The notes: generated by a model not told the origin, from the sequence alone. Positions 41,130 to 50,105 are shown, numbered from the stretch's first letter. The stretch: DNA of 64,000 bases from Candidatus Methylopumilus planktonicus (GCF_006364715.1 NZ_CP040984.1:744001-808000), one strand, 5' to 3'. Numbers and translations: made by a program.

Positions 41130-41948
41130 TTAAATAAATGTACGATGTTGAATAGGTTTTAATTTCTTTATCCCTTTTGCATCAGGCACACATTGCAGCA
41201 AAGCTTTGGTGTAAGCATGTTTTGGTTTTTTTAATACGTCCTTCACACTTCCTTTTTCAACGATTTGGCCTTGATACATCACAATGACATCATCCGCGAT
41301 TTCTTCTACCACACCAAAATCATGGGTAATAAAAAGCATGGCCATGTGTCTTTTTTCTTTTAAATCAGATAGGAGTTTTAAAATTTGCGCTTGCACTGTG
41401 ACATCCAAAGCAGTCGTAGGCTCGTCTGCGATTAAAATTAAGGGTTCGCAGGCAATACTCATCGCGATCATAATGCGTTGTCTTTGTCCACCTGACAGCT
41501 CATCGGGGTAACTTGAAATACGATCCTCCGATATACCCACCTCTTTAAAAAGAGATATCACTTTTTTATTTAAACTATTGTTATCTAAATCCAAATGTAC
41601 ATTTAATGCTTCTTTGATCTGATCGCCAACCGTTAAGACTGGGTTTAAAGATGTCATTGGTTCCTGAAAAATCATGGCCATCGATTTACCACGAAAAGAT
41701 CGCATCTCAACATTAGATAATTGAGATATATTTTTTCCTTCAAAATAGATATCGCCTGTTTGCTTAAGTTGCGTGGACAAAAGTTTCATGATGGAGAGTG
41801 CTGTGAGACTTTTACCGCTGCCTGATTCGCCCACAATGCAAGTGGTGCGACCCGGATACAAATCAAATGAAACATCACCCACTAAAATTTTACGTGGCTC
41901 ATTGATGGAAGACACTTTCAAATGTTTGACTTCAAGTATTTTTTTCAT
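41130..41948 (-). CDS. Oligopeptide-type ABC transporter ATPase (OppD/DppD-like)
   Basis: This 272-residue ATPase is the first-half type of an Opp/Dpp pair. Walker A CIVGESGSGKSLTALSIMKL near 37-56, Q-loop MIFQEPMTSLNPVLTVGDQI near 92-111, signature LSGGQRQRIMIAMSIACEP near 150-168 and Walker B LILIADEPTTALDVTVQAQI near 170-189 are present. VGISEDRISSYPDELSGG is typical of OppD. The gene overlaps the hisS stop by 4 bp and is 15 bp from the OppF-like gene. The two together equal the halves of a YejF-type double ATPase. The insertion between hisS and yfgM is unusual. Confidence 0.88.
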   Translation of the reverse strand: MKKILEVKHLKVSSINEPRKILVGDVSFDLYPGRTTCIVGESGSGKSLTALSIMKLLSTQLKQTGDIYFEGKNISQLSNVEMRSFRGKSMAMIFQEPMTSLNPVLTVGDQIKEALNVHLDLDNNSLNKKVISLFKEVGISEDRISSYPDELSGGQRQRIMIAMSIACEPLILIADEPTTALDVTVQAQILKLLSDLKEKRHMAMLFITHDFGVVEEIADDVIVMYQGQIVEKGSVKDVLKKPKHAYTKALLQCVPDAKGIKKLKPIQHRTFI

Positions 41949-43210
41949 GATGTTTGTTTCAATAAGAATAGAGCTAATTCATCTAATGGAATTTTAGATT
42001 GCACATTTTCAACCCTTAAGGATTTCACTTGTGCGACACCTTCCATCATTTCATCGTCACCTAAGATGGCAGCAAATGCCGCACCACTTTTATCAGCACG
42101 TTTCATTTGTGATTTAAAGCTACTACCGCCTGAATTTAAAACTACTTTTAATCCGTGACTTCGGAGCGTTTCTGATAATTTCAGCGCGTATTTTTCTGCT
42201 GCATTACCTAAATTCACAAGATAAATATTGGGTTCGTTTTGGATCACAACTCCCATATCTTCTAAGAGTAAAATGATGCGTTCCATTCCAATACCAAAAC
42301 CACAGGCAGATGTTTTGTCTCCCCCCAAACGCTCAATCAAATAATCATAGCGACCACCTCCTGCAATGGTCCCTTGGCTACCCAAGCGGTTGGTCACCCA
42401 TTCATAAACTGTTCGATTGTAATAGTCTAATCCTCTCACCAATCGGTGATTAAGTTTGAAAGGAACGCCCGCTTCTTTGAGATAGTCACATACTGAATCA
42501 AAATGTGCTTTTGCTTCACTGTTTAAATAATCGGATAGTTTCGGTGCACCTTCAATCATGTCTTGCATGGCAGGATTTTTACTATCCAAAATCCGCAATG
42601 GATTTTGATGGAGTCGCTTTTTGGCATCTTCATCTAACACGTCTTGATGCCCTTCAAAATAACGAATGAGTTCTGTTCTATAAGTTAATCGATCCTCTGG
42701 ATCGCCAATCGAATTGATATGAAGTTCGACATCTTTTATATCAAGGGCTTTCCAAAGACGGCTTAATAATAAGATTTGTTCAGCATCGACATTAGCATCG
42801 TCAAATCCAAACGCTTCAGCGCCCACTTGATTAAATTGTCGCTGCCTCCCCTTTTGCACATTCTCATGCCTAAACATCGGGCCTTGATACCACAAACGAA
42901 TGGGCCCATTGTAGGTGAGGTTATGTTCAATGACAGCTCTCACACATCCGGCAGTGCCTTCAGGGCGTAAGGTCAATTGATCTTCATTTAAAGGGTCGAC
43001 CCATGAATACATTTCTTTTTCAACAATATCGGTATGTGTGCCAACACTGTCAATGAAAAGCGAAGTAGGTTCCACTAAGGGTAAATTGATTTTTTCATAC
43101 GCATAAAGATTTAACACTTCACGCATTTTATCTTCGACAAAATGCCAAAGTGATGTCTTATCAGGTAAGACATCATAGAAACCTTTAACACTTTGTAATT
43201 TTTTACTCAT
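41945..43210 (-). CDS. hisS: Histidine-tRNA ligase
   Basis: HisS charges tRNA-His. The 421-residue class II synthetase has motif 1 at the dimer interface, TLRPEGTAGCVRAVIEHNLT near 76-95 (motif 2 loop continues RLWYQGPMFRHENVQKGRQR), the histidine A loop LVRGLDYYNRTVYEWVT near 260-276, GGRYDYLIERLGG and the motif 3 arginine in GFGIGMERIILLL. The C-terminal anticodon-binding domain begins near residue 330. It is 5 bp after ispG and overlaps the ABC gene downstream. HisZ elsewhere in the window is its regulatory paralogue. Confidence 0.96.
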   Translation of the reverse strand: MSKKLQSVKGFYDVLPDKTSLWHFVEDKMREVLNLYAYEKINLPLVEPTSLFIDSVGTHTDIVEKEMYSWVDPLNEDQLTLRPEGTAGCVRAVIEHNLTYNGPIRLWYQGPMFRHENVQKGRQRQFNQVGAEAFGFDDANVDAEQILLLSRLWKALDIKDVELHINSIGDPEDRLTYRTELIRYFEGHQDVLDEDAKKRLHQNPLRILDSKNPAMQDMIEGAPKLSDYLNSEAKAHFDSVCDYLKEAGVPFKLNHRLVRGLDYYNRTVYEWVTNRLGSQGTIAGGGRYDYLIERLGGDKTSACGFGIGMERIILLLEDMGVVIQNEPNIYLVNLGNAAEKYALKLSETLRSHGLKVVLNSGGSSFKSQMKRADKSGAAFAAILGDDEMMEGVAQVKSLRVENVQSKIPLDELALFLLKQTS

Positions 43211-43215
43211 AGACG

Positions 43216-44442
43216 TTATTTTAACTTTGAATAGTGCGATTCCACATAATTCATGACAATGGCTTTAAATTCATTCGCGATATTGTCACCTTTTAGAGTG
43301 ACGGTTTTTTCACCATCTACAAATACGGGTGCGACTGGAATCTCACCTGTACCGGGTAAGCTAATGCCAATATTGGCGAGCTTAGATTCTCCAGGGCCGT
43401 TGACCACACATCCCATGACAGCGACTGACATATCCTCCACACCTGGATAGGTACTTTTCCATTGCGGCATGGATTCACGTAAGAATGTCTGAATGTCTAA
43501 TGCTAATTCTTGAAAATAAGTCGATGTGGTTCGGCCGCATCCAGGACATGCCGTGACTAAAGGTGTGAAAGAACGAATGCCCATGGTTTGTAAAATCTCT
43601 TGAGCCACGACCACTTCTTTGGTCCGCGGTTCATCAGGTGTCGGGGTGAGAGATACGCGAATCGTGTCGCCTATGCCTTGTTGTAAAAGAATAGCGAGTG
43701 CAGCAGTCGATGCCACAATGCCTTTCGATTCCATCCCAGCCTCGGTAAGTCCTAAATGTAAGGGATATGCAGTTCTTTGGGCTAACGCTTGATAAACAAG
43801 AATTAAATCTTGCACATGACTGACTTTGCAAGAGATGATAATTTTACTTTTATTGAGCCCCCATGAAACTGCTTGTTCGGCACTTTCTAATGCGGATTGA
43901 ATTAAAGCTTCTCGCATCAACGCATCAGATGACAATGGATTTTTTAATTTAGCATTTTTATCCATCATGGAGACCAATTTAACCTGATCTAAACTGCCCC
44001 AATTGACACCTATACGGATCGGTTTGTCATACGTTTTAGCAATAGCTATCATCGCTTCAAATTGCTCATCGCGACGGCTGCCTTTGCCTACATTACCTGG
44101 ATTGATTCGATACTTAGCGAGTAATTTTGCGCACTCAGGGTAGGCTTGTAATAATTTATGCCCGTTAAAATGAAAGTCGCCTACGATCGGGACATGACAA
44201 TTTCTTTGTTTTAAGTTTTCAATAATATAAGGAATCGCATCCGCAGATGCTTCATTATTGACGGTGACTCTCACAATTTCAGAACCCTTTTCCCACAACT
44301 CATAAACTTGCTCAGTGGTTTTTTCAATATCTGCCGTATCGGTATTGGTCATGGATTGCACGACAATGGGTGAGCCACCCCCGACGGGGACTGATCCCAC
44401 CATCACTTGATAGGTCGGTTTTTTAATTAGAATTTCTTTCAT
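43216..44442 (-). CDS. ispG: 4-hydroxy-3-methylbut-2-enyl diphosphate synthase (flavodoxin)
   Basis: IspG reduces MEcPP to HMBPP in the non-mevalonate isoprenoid pathway using a 4Fe-4S cluster. The 408 residues start with VGSVPVGGGSPIVVQSMTNT near 16-35, then the TIM barrel, and end with the cluster cysteines ACPGCGRTTSTYFQEL near 300-315 and VAVMGCVVNGPGESK near 344-358. The Glu of NGPGE is a catalytic ligand. This is the long single-chain form without the extra A* domain. It is 22 bp after rlmN and 5 bp before hisS. The usual pilF and rodZ genes between rlmN and ispG are absent. Confidence 0.96.
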   Translation of the reverse strand: MKEILIKKPTYQVMVGSVPVGGGSPIVVQSMTNTDTADIEKTTEQVYELWEKGSEIVRVTVNNEASADAIPYIIENLKQRNCHVPIVGDFHFNGHKLLQAYPECAKLLAKYRINPGNVGKGSRRDEQFEAMIAIAKTYDKPIRIGVNWGSLDQVKLVSMMDKNAKLKNPLSSDALMREALIQSALESAEQAVSWGLNKSKIIISCKVSHVQDLILVYQALAQRTAYPLHLGLTEAGMESKGIVASTAALAILLQQGIGDTIRVSLTPTPDEPRTKEVVVAQEILQTMGIRSFTPLVTACPGCGRTTSTYFQELALDIQTFLRESMPQWKSTYPGVEDMSVAVMGCVVNGPGESKLANIGISLPGTGEIPVAPVFVDGEKTVTLKGDNIANEFKAIVMNYVESHYSKLK

Positions 44443-44464
44443 TTATAATTTTAAAATCAATAAT

Positions 44465-45562
44465 TTATTGAATTAAATTAATTCTTTTTAGAGATCTTGT
44501 AGTCTTATCTCTGACCTGTCCTGCGAGCTGTCCACAAGCAGCATCAATATCATCACCTCTTGTTTTTCTGACCGTCACAATATAATCTTGATTCATCAAC
44601 ACTTCTTTAAAGCGTCTTATTTGTTCGTTTGAAGAACATCGATATCCGCTATTCAGAAACGGATTAAAAGGGATTAAATTAAATTTACATGGCACGTCTT
44701 TGACGATTTGTATTAAAGCTTTTGCATCCTCCACCGAATCATTAATGCCATCCAACATGACATATTCAAACGTCACAAAATCTCTCGGTGCTTTTTCTAA
44801 ATAACGCTGACAACCTGCCATCAATTCTTTAATAGGAAATTTTTTATTAATGGGTACTATCTCGTCCCGCAATTTATCATTCGATGCGTGAAGAGAAACT
44901 GCTAACGCCACTGGGCAATCTTCTTTTAAACGATCCATAGCGTTGACAAGCCCACTGGTGGAAAGCGTCACACGGCGGCGACTTAAACCATAAGCTCTAT
45001 CATCTAACATCAGTTTCATCGCACTCACGACATTGTCATAGTTGGCGAGTGGCTCCCCCATTCCCATCATCACCACATTGCTGATAATGCGATCTGTATT
45101 AGGCAATCCGTTATAACCTTCTTGCTGCCTGACATAAAAATTAGCGAGCCACAACTGTCCTATAATTTCGGCCGTTGTTAAATTACGATTAAAACCTTGC
45201 CGACCGGTGGAGCAAAATGTACACTCGAGCGCACATCCAACTTGAGACGAAATACATAAAGTCCCTCGATCATCTTCTGGAATAAATACAGTCTCGATGC
45301 CATTATTACCCCCCACATCGAATAACCATTTTCGCGTGCCGTCATCCGACAGAGCATCACTCATAATGCTCGGTAATTGGATGCTTGTTTTCTCTTTTAG
45401 CACCTCACGAAACACTTTAGAAATATCTGTCATCTCATTGAAATCAATGAGACTTTCTTGGTAAATCCAATGCATGAGTTGCTTTGCTCGATAGGGTTTT
45501 TCACCAAACGTTTCGATGTATGAAACGAGGTGCTCGTAGTCCAAATCGAGCAAGTTTGTCAT
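44465..45562 (-). CDS. rlmN: 23S rRNA / tRNA adenine-C2 methyltransferase RlmN
   Basis: RlmN is a radical-SAM methyltransferase that makes 2-methyladenosine at 23S A2503 and in some tRNAs. The 365-residue protein has the N-terminal EKPYRAKQLMHWIYQESLID near 21-40, the cluster motif CALECTFCSTGRQGFNRNLT near 109-128 (C-x3-C-x2-C), VVMMGMGEPLANYDNVVSAM near 168-187, SGLVNAMDRL and the mechanistic cysteine in DIDAACGQL near the end. It is 8 bp after ndk on the same strand, the conserved ndk-rlmN pair. Confidence 0.97.
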   Translation of the reverse strand: MTNLLDLDYEHLVSYIETFGEKPYRAKQLMHWIYQESLIDFNEMTDISKVFREVLKEKTSIQLPSIMSDALSDDGTRKWLFDVGGNNGIETVFIPEDDRGTLCISSQVGCALECTFCSTGRQGFNRNLTTAEIIGQLWLANFYVRQQEGYNGLPNTDRIISNVVMMGMGEPLANYDNVVSAMKLMLDDRAYGLSRRRVTLSTSGLVNAMDRLKEDCPVALAVSLHASNDKLRDEIVPINKKFPIKELMAGCQRYLEKAPRDFVTFEYVMLDGINDSVEDAKALIQIVKDVPCKFNLIPFNPFLNSGYRCSSNEQIRRFKEVLMNQDYIVTVRKTRGDDIDAACGQLAGQVRDKTTRSLKRINLIQ

Positions 45563-45570
45563 CTAAAAAA

Positions 45571-45975
45571 TTAACCGAAAAAGTATTTGATTTCGATTTT
45601 TGCGTTGTCCAGTGAATCAGAACCGTGAACGGCATTGGCATCAATACTTTCCGCAAAATCAGCACGAATCGTTCCAGGCGCTGCTTCTTTAGGGTTCGTT
45701 GCTCCCAACAAATCGCGGTGTTTTAAAACAGCATTCTCACCTTCCAAAGCTTGAATCATCACAGGGCCTGAAATCATAAAACTCACAAGATCTTTAAAGA
45801 AAGGGCGATCTTTATGAACCGCATAAAAACCTTCTGCTTCTGCTTGAGATAAATGCGTCATTTTAGCGTTGATAATTTTTAAGCCTGCATTTTCAAAGCG
45901 TGAATAGATTTGACCAATCACATTTTTTTTAACAGCATCGGGTTTAATAATGGATAAGGTTTGTTCAATTGCCAT
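45571..45975 (-). CDS. ndk: Nucleoside diphosphate kinase
   Basis: Ndk transfers the terminal phosphate of ATP to other nucleoside diphosphates. I start at the ATG at 45973-45975 because GGAGT lies at the right distance and the product MAIEQTLSIIKPDAVKKNVI matches family starts; a longer frame to 46053 adds 26 unlike residues. The 134-residue enzyme carries the active-site histidine in NAVHGSDSLDNAKIEIKYF near 111-129 and the nucleotide-binding YAVHKDRPFFKDLVSFMISG near 51-70. It is slightly shorter than the usual 140 residues. Confidence 0.95.
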   Translation of the reverse strand: MAIEQTLSIIKPDAVKKNVIGQIYSRFENAGLKIINAKMTHLSQAEAEGFYAVHKDRPFFKDLVSFMISGPVMIQALEGENAVLKHRDLLGATNPKEAAPGTIRADFAESIDANAVHGSDSLDNAKIEIKYFFG

Positions 45976-46059
45976 GTCGTTGACTCCAGTTTGATTTAAC
46001 ATCGTTGAAAAGACTGATAAAATAACATTTTTAGAAGGTTTAATAAATAACAATTAGCA

Positions 46060-47010
46060 ATGCAGCCCACTTATTTAACCACCGCCATGTATCATTTTGT
46101 GAGTCTTCCTCATTACAAAAAACTTCGGGAGCCACTACTCAATTTCTGCATATCCAAAGGTATCAAAGGCACGCTTCTTTTGGCGGATGAAGGCATAAAT
46201 GGCACTGTCGCAGGCCCTGAAAAATCCATCCTCGAATTACTCAATCACTTAAAAACAGACCCCGTTTTTGAAGGTAATTTCAAGAATCTTGCTCATAAGG
46301 AATCTTGGTCAGATAAACACCCCTTCTACCGCATGAAAATCAAATTAAAGAAAGAAATCGTGACCTTAGGGGTGCCTGGGGTTTCACCTACTAAAGTGGC
46401 CGGAAAATATGTCAAACCGCAAGACTGGAATAAGATTATTTCAGACCCTGAAGTGGTATTGATTGATACACGCAATGATTATGAATATGCGATTGGGACT
46501 TTTAAAAATGCGATTAATCCTAAAACCAATACCTTCCGTGAATTCCCTGAATATGTGAAAACACATTTTGATCCAAAAAAACATAAAAAAGTCGCGATGT
46601 TTTGTACGGGCGGTATTCGCTGTGAAAAAGCTTCTTCTTATATGCTGTCGAAAGGGTTTGATGAGGTCTATCAGTTAGAAGGCGGCATTTTAAAATACTT
46701 AGAGGAAGTGAAGCCAGAAGAAAGTCTATGGCAAGGTGAATGCTTTGTCTTTGATCAAAGGGTTGCGATTACTCATGGATTAGAAGTGGGTGTTTATGAT
46801 CAATGCTATGCATGTCGCTATCCACTATCTCAAGATGATATGAAAAGTGAAAAATATACCCCAGGGATTTCATGTCCACATTGCTTCAATAAACATACTC
46901 CGGAAAAATTAAAAAGCTTAACTGAGCGACAACGGCAAGTGATCCTAGCTAAAGCACGCGGACTTAATCATATTGGTCAATCAATTTTAGATGTTACTAA
47001 ATCAGTATGA
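46060..47010 (+). CDS. trhO: tRNA uridine 5-oxyacetic-acid-type hydroxylase TrhO (rhodanese family)
   Basis: TrhO (YceA) catalyses oxygen-dependent 5-hydroxylation of uridine 34 in certain tRNAs. The 316-residue protein has an N-terminal acylphosphatase-like domain (FCISKGIKGTLLLADEGING, about 28-47), the central rhodanese domain with the cysteine loop MFCTGGIRCEKAS near 187-199, and a C-terminal region with CYACRYPLSQDD and ISCPHCFNKH cysteine pairs that look zinc-binding. It begins 84 bp from the ndk start, on the opposite strand, and its last 34 bases overlap the convergent rfbC. Confidence 0.93.
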   Translation: MQPTYLTTAMYHFVSLPHYKKLREPLLNFCISKGIKGTLLLADEGINGTVAGPEKSILELLNHLKTDPVFEGNFKNLAHKESWSDKHPFYRMKIKLKKEIVTLGVPGVSPTKVAGKYVKPQDWNKIISDPEVVLIDTRNDYEYAIGTFKNAINPKTNTFREFPEYVKTHFDPKKHKKVAMFCTGGIRCEKASSYMLSKGFDEVYQLEGGILKYLEEVKPEESLWQGECFVFDQRVAITHGLEVGVYDQCYACRYPLSQDDMKSEKYTPGISCPHCFNKHTPEKLKSLTERQRQVILAKARGLNHIGQSILDVTKSV

Positions 47011-47540
47011 TCAAAAAAGTGCCCTTGTTGATCTCTTATTGAAGCTTTAATTGTTTTAAAATCGTAAGGCCAAGGAATGGCAAGCTGGGGATCACTCCAT
47101 AAAAGACAATGCTGATTTTCAGGACTATAGTAATTAGAAAGCTTATAAGAAAACTCAACTTCATCGGACAGTGTTAAAAATCCATGTGCAAATCCGAATG
47201 GAATAAACAGTTGTTTCCTATTTTTAGATGAAAGCACTTGTGTAATATATTGCCCAAAAGTAGGTAAATGCTTTCTTAAATCAACCACAACATCAAATAC
47301 CTCGCCGCGAGTAACGCGGACCAATTTATCTTGCTCCATGGGATATGTCTGATAATGAAGGCCTCTTACAAAACCTTTTTTTGAAACACAAATATTTTCT
47401 TGCACAAAAGAAATTTTACGACCTATTTTCTCTTCGATTAAATTTTCTCGATAACTTTCAAAAACAAGCCCTCTTTCATCTTCAAAAATTTTTGGCTCAA
47501 TCAATAAGACATCAGGAATTTCTAAAGATGTAAATCTCAT
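46977..47540 (-). CDS. rfbC: dTDP-4-dehydrorhamnose 3,5-epimerase
   Basis: RfbC epimerises dTDP-4-dehydro-6-deoxyglucose on the way to dTDP-L-rhamnose for surface polysaccharide. The 187-residue cupin has VLLIEPKIFEDERGLVFESY near 11-30, FVQENICVSKKGFVRGLHYQ near 45-64 with the catalytic His, KLVRVTRGEVFDVVVDLR near 72-89, and FIPFGFAHGFLTLSDEVEFS near 112-131 with the catalytic Tyr region. It lies 43 bp after rfbD. Its 3' end overlaps trhO by 34 bp on the opposite strand. Confidence 0.95.
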   Translation of the reverse strand: MRFTSLEIPDVLLIEPKIFEDERGLVFESYRENLIEEKIGRKISFVQENICVSKKGFVRGLHYQTYPMEQDKLVRVTRGEVFDVVVDLRKHLPTFGQYITQVLSSKNRKQLFIPFGFAHGFLTLSDEVEFSYKLSNYYSPENQHCLLWSDPQLAIPWPYDFKTIKASIRDQQGHFFDHTDLVTSKID

Positions 47541-47583
47541 ATTTTTTAGTTGTGAAGGATCTAATCAGATATTTTCTTACACT

Positions 47584-48489
47584 CTATTTTTCATGTAACG
47601 AAGATTGAATGATAAGGTTAATAGTATTTTCTACTTCTTTTCTCCAGTGAGGAAATTCTAACACAAAGATTTTTTTAACCTTTGAAATGTCAAGTATAGA
47701 ATGAATCGGTCTAAGTGCTTTCTGTCGGTAATCACTAGAATTTATAGGCATGATAGCGCTTGGCTTTAATTTAATTGGAACATTTAAGTCAACAAGGACT
47801 TTAACAATATATTGGGCGTATTCCCACCATGAAATATTATTCTCCAAAGCGATATGGTAAGTACCGTATATATCAAAAGCTTCGTTTGATTTTATTTTCT
47901 CTATAAAAAGCGATGTTACTTTAGCAATCCATTTTGCTGAGGTGGGCGCAGCATATTGATCATTAATTACAAATAAATTGTCTTTTTCCTTAGCAAGTCG
48001 GATAATTTTTTTAATAAAATTATCGCTATCAGGAGAAAACACTTGGCTTGTCCGTATAATGAAATGCTTTGACTGGTAAAGCTTAAGCAAACGCTCTCCT
48101 TCGCATTTTGATCGACCATAAACTGAGAGAGGATGCGTCAGATCCTCTTCTATATATGCACCCTCTTTTTTGCCATCAAATACATAATCTGTTGAAAAAT
48201 GTACAATAGGAATATTTAATAGGTTTGCTTTCTGGGCTAAAAAACCTGGTGCAATGGTGTTAATTTGAAAAACTTCATCTTCGTGATCCTCAGCTAAATC
48301 GACATTAGTATAAGCAGCCGCATTAATAATAAGGTCTGGCTTAATTGATGAAATACAATATTCAATCTGCTGGTGATATCTAAAATCACATTGGTTTCGG
48401 CTAAGGCCAATTACCTCATTTTTATATTTTAGTTGTTCATATATTGCACGGCCAATTTGACCCTGCTTACCAAATAGAAGAATTTTCAC
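47584..48489 (-). CDS. rfbD: dTDP-4-dehydrorhamnose reductase
   Basis: RfbD performs the NADPH-dependent last step to dTDP-L-rhamnose. The 301-residue short-chain dehydrogenase has ILLFGKQGQIGRAIYEQLKY near 3-22, NAAAYTNVDLAEDHEDEVFQ near 56-75, VHFSTDYVFDGKKEGAY near 96-112, and the catalytic YGRSKCEGERLLK near 128-140. The glycine loop is GKQGQIG, the RfbD form. It overlaps the rfbB stop by 4 bp. The dTTP transferase rfbA is not in the window. Confidence 0.95.
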   Translation of the reverse strand: MKILLFGKQGQIGRAIYEQLKYKNEVIGLSRNQCDFRYHQQIEYCISSIKPDLIINAAAYTNVDLAEDHEDEVFQINTIAPGFLAQKANLLNIPIVHFSTDYVFDGKKEGAYIEEDLTHPLSVYGRSKCEGERLLKLYQSKHFIIRTSQVFSPDSDNFIKKIIRLAKEKDNLFVINDQYAAPTSAKWIAKVTSLFIEKIKSNEAFDIYGTYHIALENNISWWEYAQYIVKVLVDLNVPIKLKPSAIMPINSSDYRQKALRPIHSILDISKVKKIFVLEFPHWRKEVENTINLIIQSSLHEK

Positions 48490-49544
48490 GAGTAGTGTTG
48501 GTTAGTCCAATTTTGATATTCACTGGATAAAATATGATCTAGCCATTCTGGATTTTCAAGAAACCAAGTCACAGTTTTTCTAAGGCCAGTTTCAAACAAC
48601 TCCTCTGGTTTCCAACCTAAAGTCTTTTCTAATTTGGCAGAGTTAATTGCATATCGCTTATCATGGAACGGGCGATCCTTGATAAAAGTTACAAGGGATC
48701 GGTAAGATTTTTTTGATGCTCTTGGTCTTAATTCGTCAAGTATCTCACATAACTTAGTAACAACTTCAAGATTAGTTTTTTCATTTCCACCTCCGATATT
48801 ATAGATTTCGCCCACAATTCCTTTTTCTAAAATACATCTTAATGCGCTGACGTGATCTTTAACATAAAGCCAATCACGAGTATGCTGACCATCTCCATAT
48901 ATAGGTAATGATTTTTCAGATAGAGCATGTAGGATCATTAAAGGAATCAACTTCTCTGGGAATTGGTAAGGCCCATAATTATTTGAACAATGAGTTGTAA
49001 TAATAGGTAAATTGTACGTGCCATGCCAAGCTCTCATTAAATGGTCGCTCGCAGCTTTGCTAGCACTATATGGGCTATTAGGTTTATATTGGCTATCTTC
49101 GATGAATTTCGGCTCATAAGGCTCTAAGCTTCCATAGACTTCATCAGTCGATATATGAATCAAGCGAAATATTTTTTGATGCTCGATGTCTAAGTCATTG
49201 AAATAACATCGCACTTCTTCCAAAAGACTGAAAGTGCCCACAATATTTGTATCTACAAAATGACTCGCATCATGAATAGATCTATCTACATGACTCTCTG
49301 CAGCAAAATGAAAAACTGCCCGCGGTTGATATTTTTTTAAAATTAAATTTAAAAGCGATCGGTTTCGAATGTCTCCTTGCACAAAATGATGAAAAGGAGA
49401 GTCTTTAATAGAATCTAAATTTTTAAGATTGCCTGCATATGTCAATAAATCTAGAGACACGACGACTTCCTGCGATTGATCAAACCAATTTAATACAAAA
49501 TTTGATCCAATAAAGCCTGCAGCGCCTGTAACTAAAATAGTCAA
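48486..49544 (-). CDS. rfbB: dTDP-glucose 4,6-dehydratase
   Basis: RfbB converts dTDP-glucose to dTDP-4-dehydro-6-deoxyglucose with bound NAD. At 352 residues it matches the family: ILVTGAAGFIGSNFVLNWFD near 3-22, FHFAAESHVDRSIHDASHFV near 78-97, HISTDEVYGSL near 130-140, YSASKAASDHLMRAWHGTYN near 159-178 and NNYGPYQFPEKLIPLMI. It is the first gene of rfbB-rfbD-rfbC. A promoter should lie in the decayed 549-bp region to its right, but none was clear. Confidence 0.96.
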   Translation of the reverse strand: MTILVTGAAGFIGSNFVLNWFDQSQEVVVSLDLLTYAGNLKNLDSIKDSPFHHFVQGDIRNRSLLNLILKKYQPRAVFHFAAESHVDRSIHDASHFVDTNIVGTFSLLEEVRCYFNDLDIEHQKIFRLIHISTDEVYGSLEPYEPKFIEDSQYKPNSPYSASKAASDHLMRAWHGTYNLPIITTHCSNNYGPYQFPEKLIPLMILHALSEKSLPIYGDGQHTRDWLYVKDHVSALRCILEKGIVGEIYNIGGGNEKTNLEVVTKLCEILDELRPRASKKSYRSLVTFIKDRPFHDKRYAINSAKLEKTLGWKPEELFETGLRKTVTWFLENPEWLDHILSSEYQNWTNQHYS

Positions 49545-50093
49545 TTATTTAGTGTCCTTTATTTTTATGGGATAAAAAGCATTTTCAAAACAAGCTGATA
49601 TAAACCAAAAAAAAACAAAAAACTTAAGGTTACATCTAAATACTTTGTTGATAAATTGATAGTAGAGATACTTAATAATAAAAATTGAGCATTTGAATAA
49701 GCAGCATACAGATCATAATCGTCATTATTAAAAAAAATTATTTAATTAAAATTTCAAGAAAAAGCTATCTCTCAAGTTATAAAAAAGAATATCATAATAA
49801 TCACATACAATTAAATCCCTTCTATACGGTATTATGGTTAGAACTGGAAGAAATATATTGATGAAATTAAATATAGTAAGCGTTCAAAAGAGACTCGAAC
49901 ATTATCAGAATATTGATAAATTTCCTTCGGAGCCTAATAATATTTATGGGGTTCTTGATCCAAAAAATTGACATGCCTGATGCTTGTGCTGATGAAATTA
50001 TGTTCAATAATGTCATTGAGCATACGAAAAAAATTTTTGTTATATCTTTCCAGCATCAACTCTTTATATCAAACTTAAAGCAATCTAATCTTC
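49545..50093. other. 549-bp AT-rich gap with gene remnants
   Basis: There is no intact gene between rfbB and the acyltransferase. The gap holds the two remnants listed separately and long A/T runs. No terminator, tRNA or inserted element was recognised. It reads as a scar of lost polysaccharide genes. Confidence 0.5.
49565..49741 (-). pseudogene. Possible C-terminal remnant of a membrane protein
   Basis: Just upstream of rfbB on the same strand is an open stretch of 59 codons without a usable ATG. It translates as NNDDYDLYAAYSNAQFLL, then LSISTINLSTKYLDVTLSFL and FFFGLYQLVLKMLFIP to a stop, so it looks like the last helices of an integral membrane protein of a polysaccharide cluster. The AT-rich DNA could produce such hydrophobic strings by chance, so confidence is low. 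Confidence 0.25.
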
Positions 50094-50105
50094 ATGCAAT
50101 ATAGG
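49861..50105 (+). pseudogene. Decayed SAM-dependent methyltransferase
   Basis: ATG at 49861 opens MKLNIVSVQKRLEHYQNIDK and FPSEPNNIYGVLDPKN, then a stop. A one-base shift continues as IDMPDACADEIMFNNVIEHT, reading across the stop, and ends near 50104. Together they follow the pattern of small polysaccharide-cluster methyltransferases (K-L-N-L-G-C-G ... R-L-x-G-Y-x-N-I-D ... D-E-I ... H-V-L-E-H). SAM motif I is mutated (GCG replaced by VSV), the frame is shifted and the rest is missing, so this is a dead gene. It lies directly before the acyltransferase gene. Confidence 0.6.

Noticed and set aside
49913..50104. A 63-codon plus-strand frame before the acyltransferase gene
   Set aside because: Only its middle part matches a methyltransferase, joined to the previous frame across a stop; the N-terminal part of this frame is out-of-frame translation. 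I treat it as part of a pseudogene.
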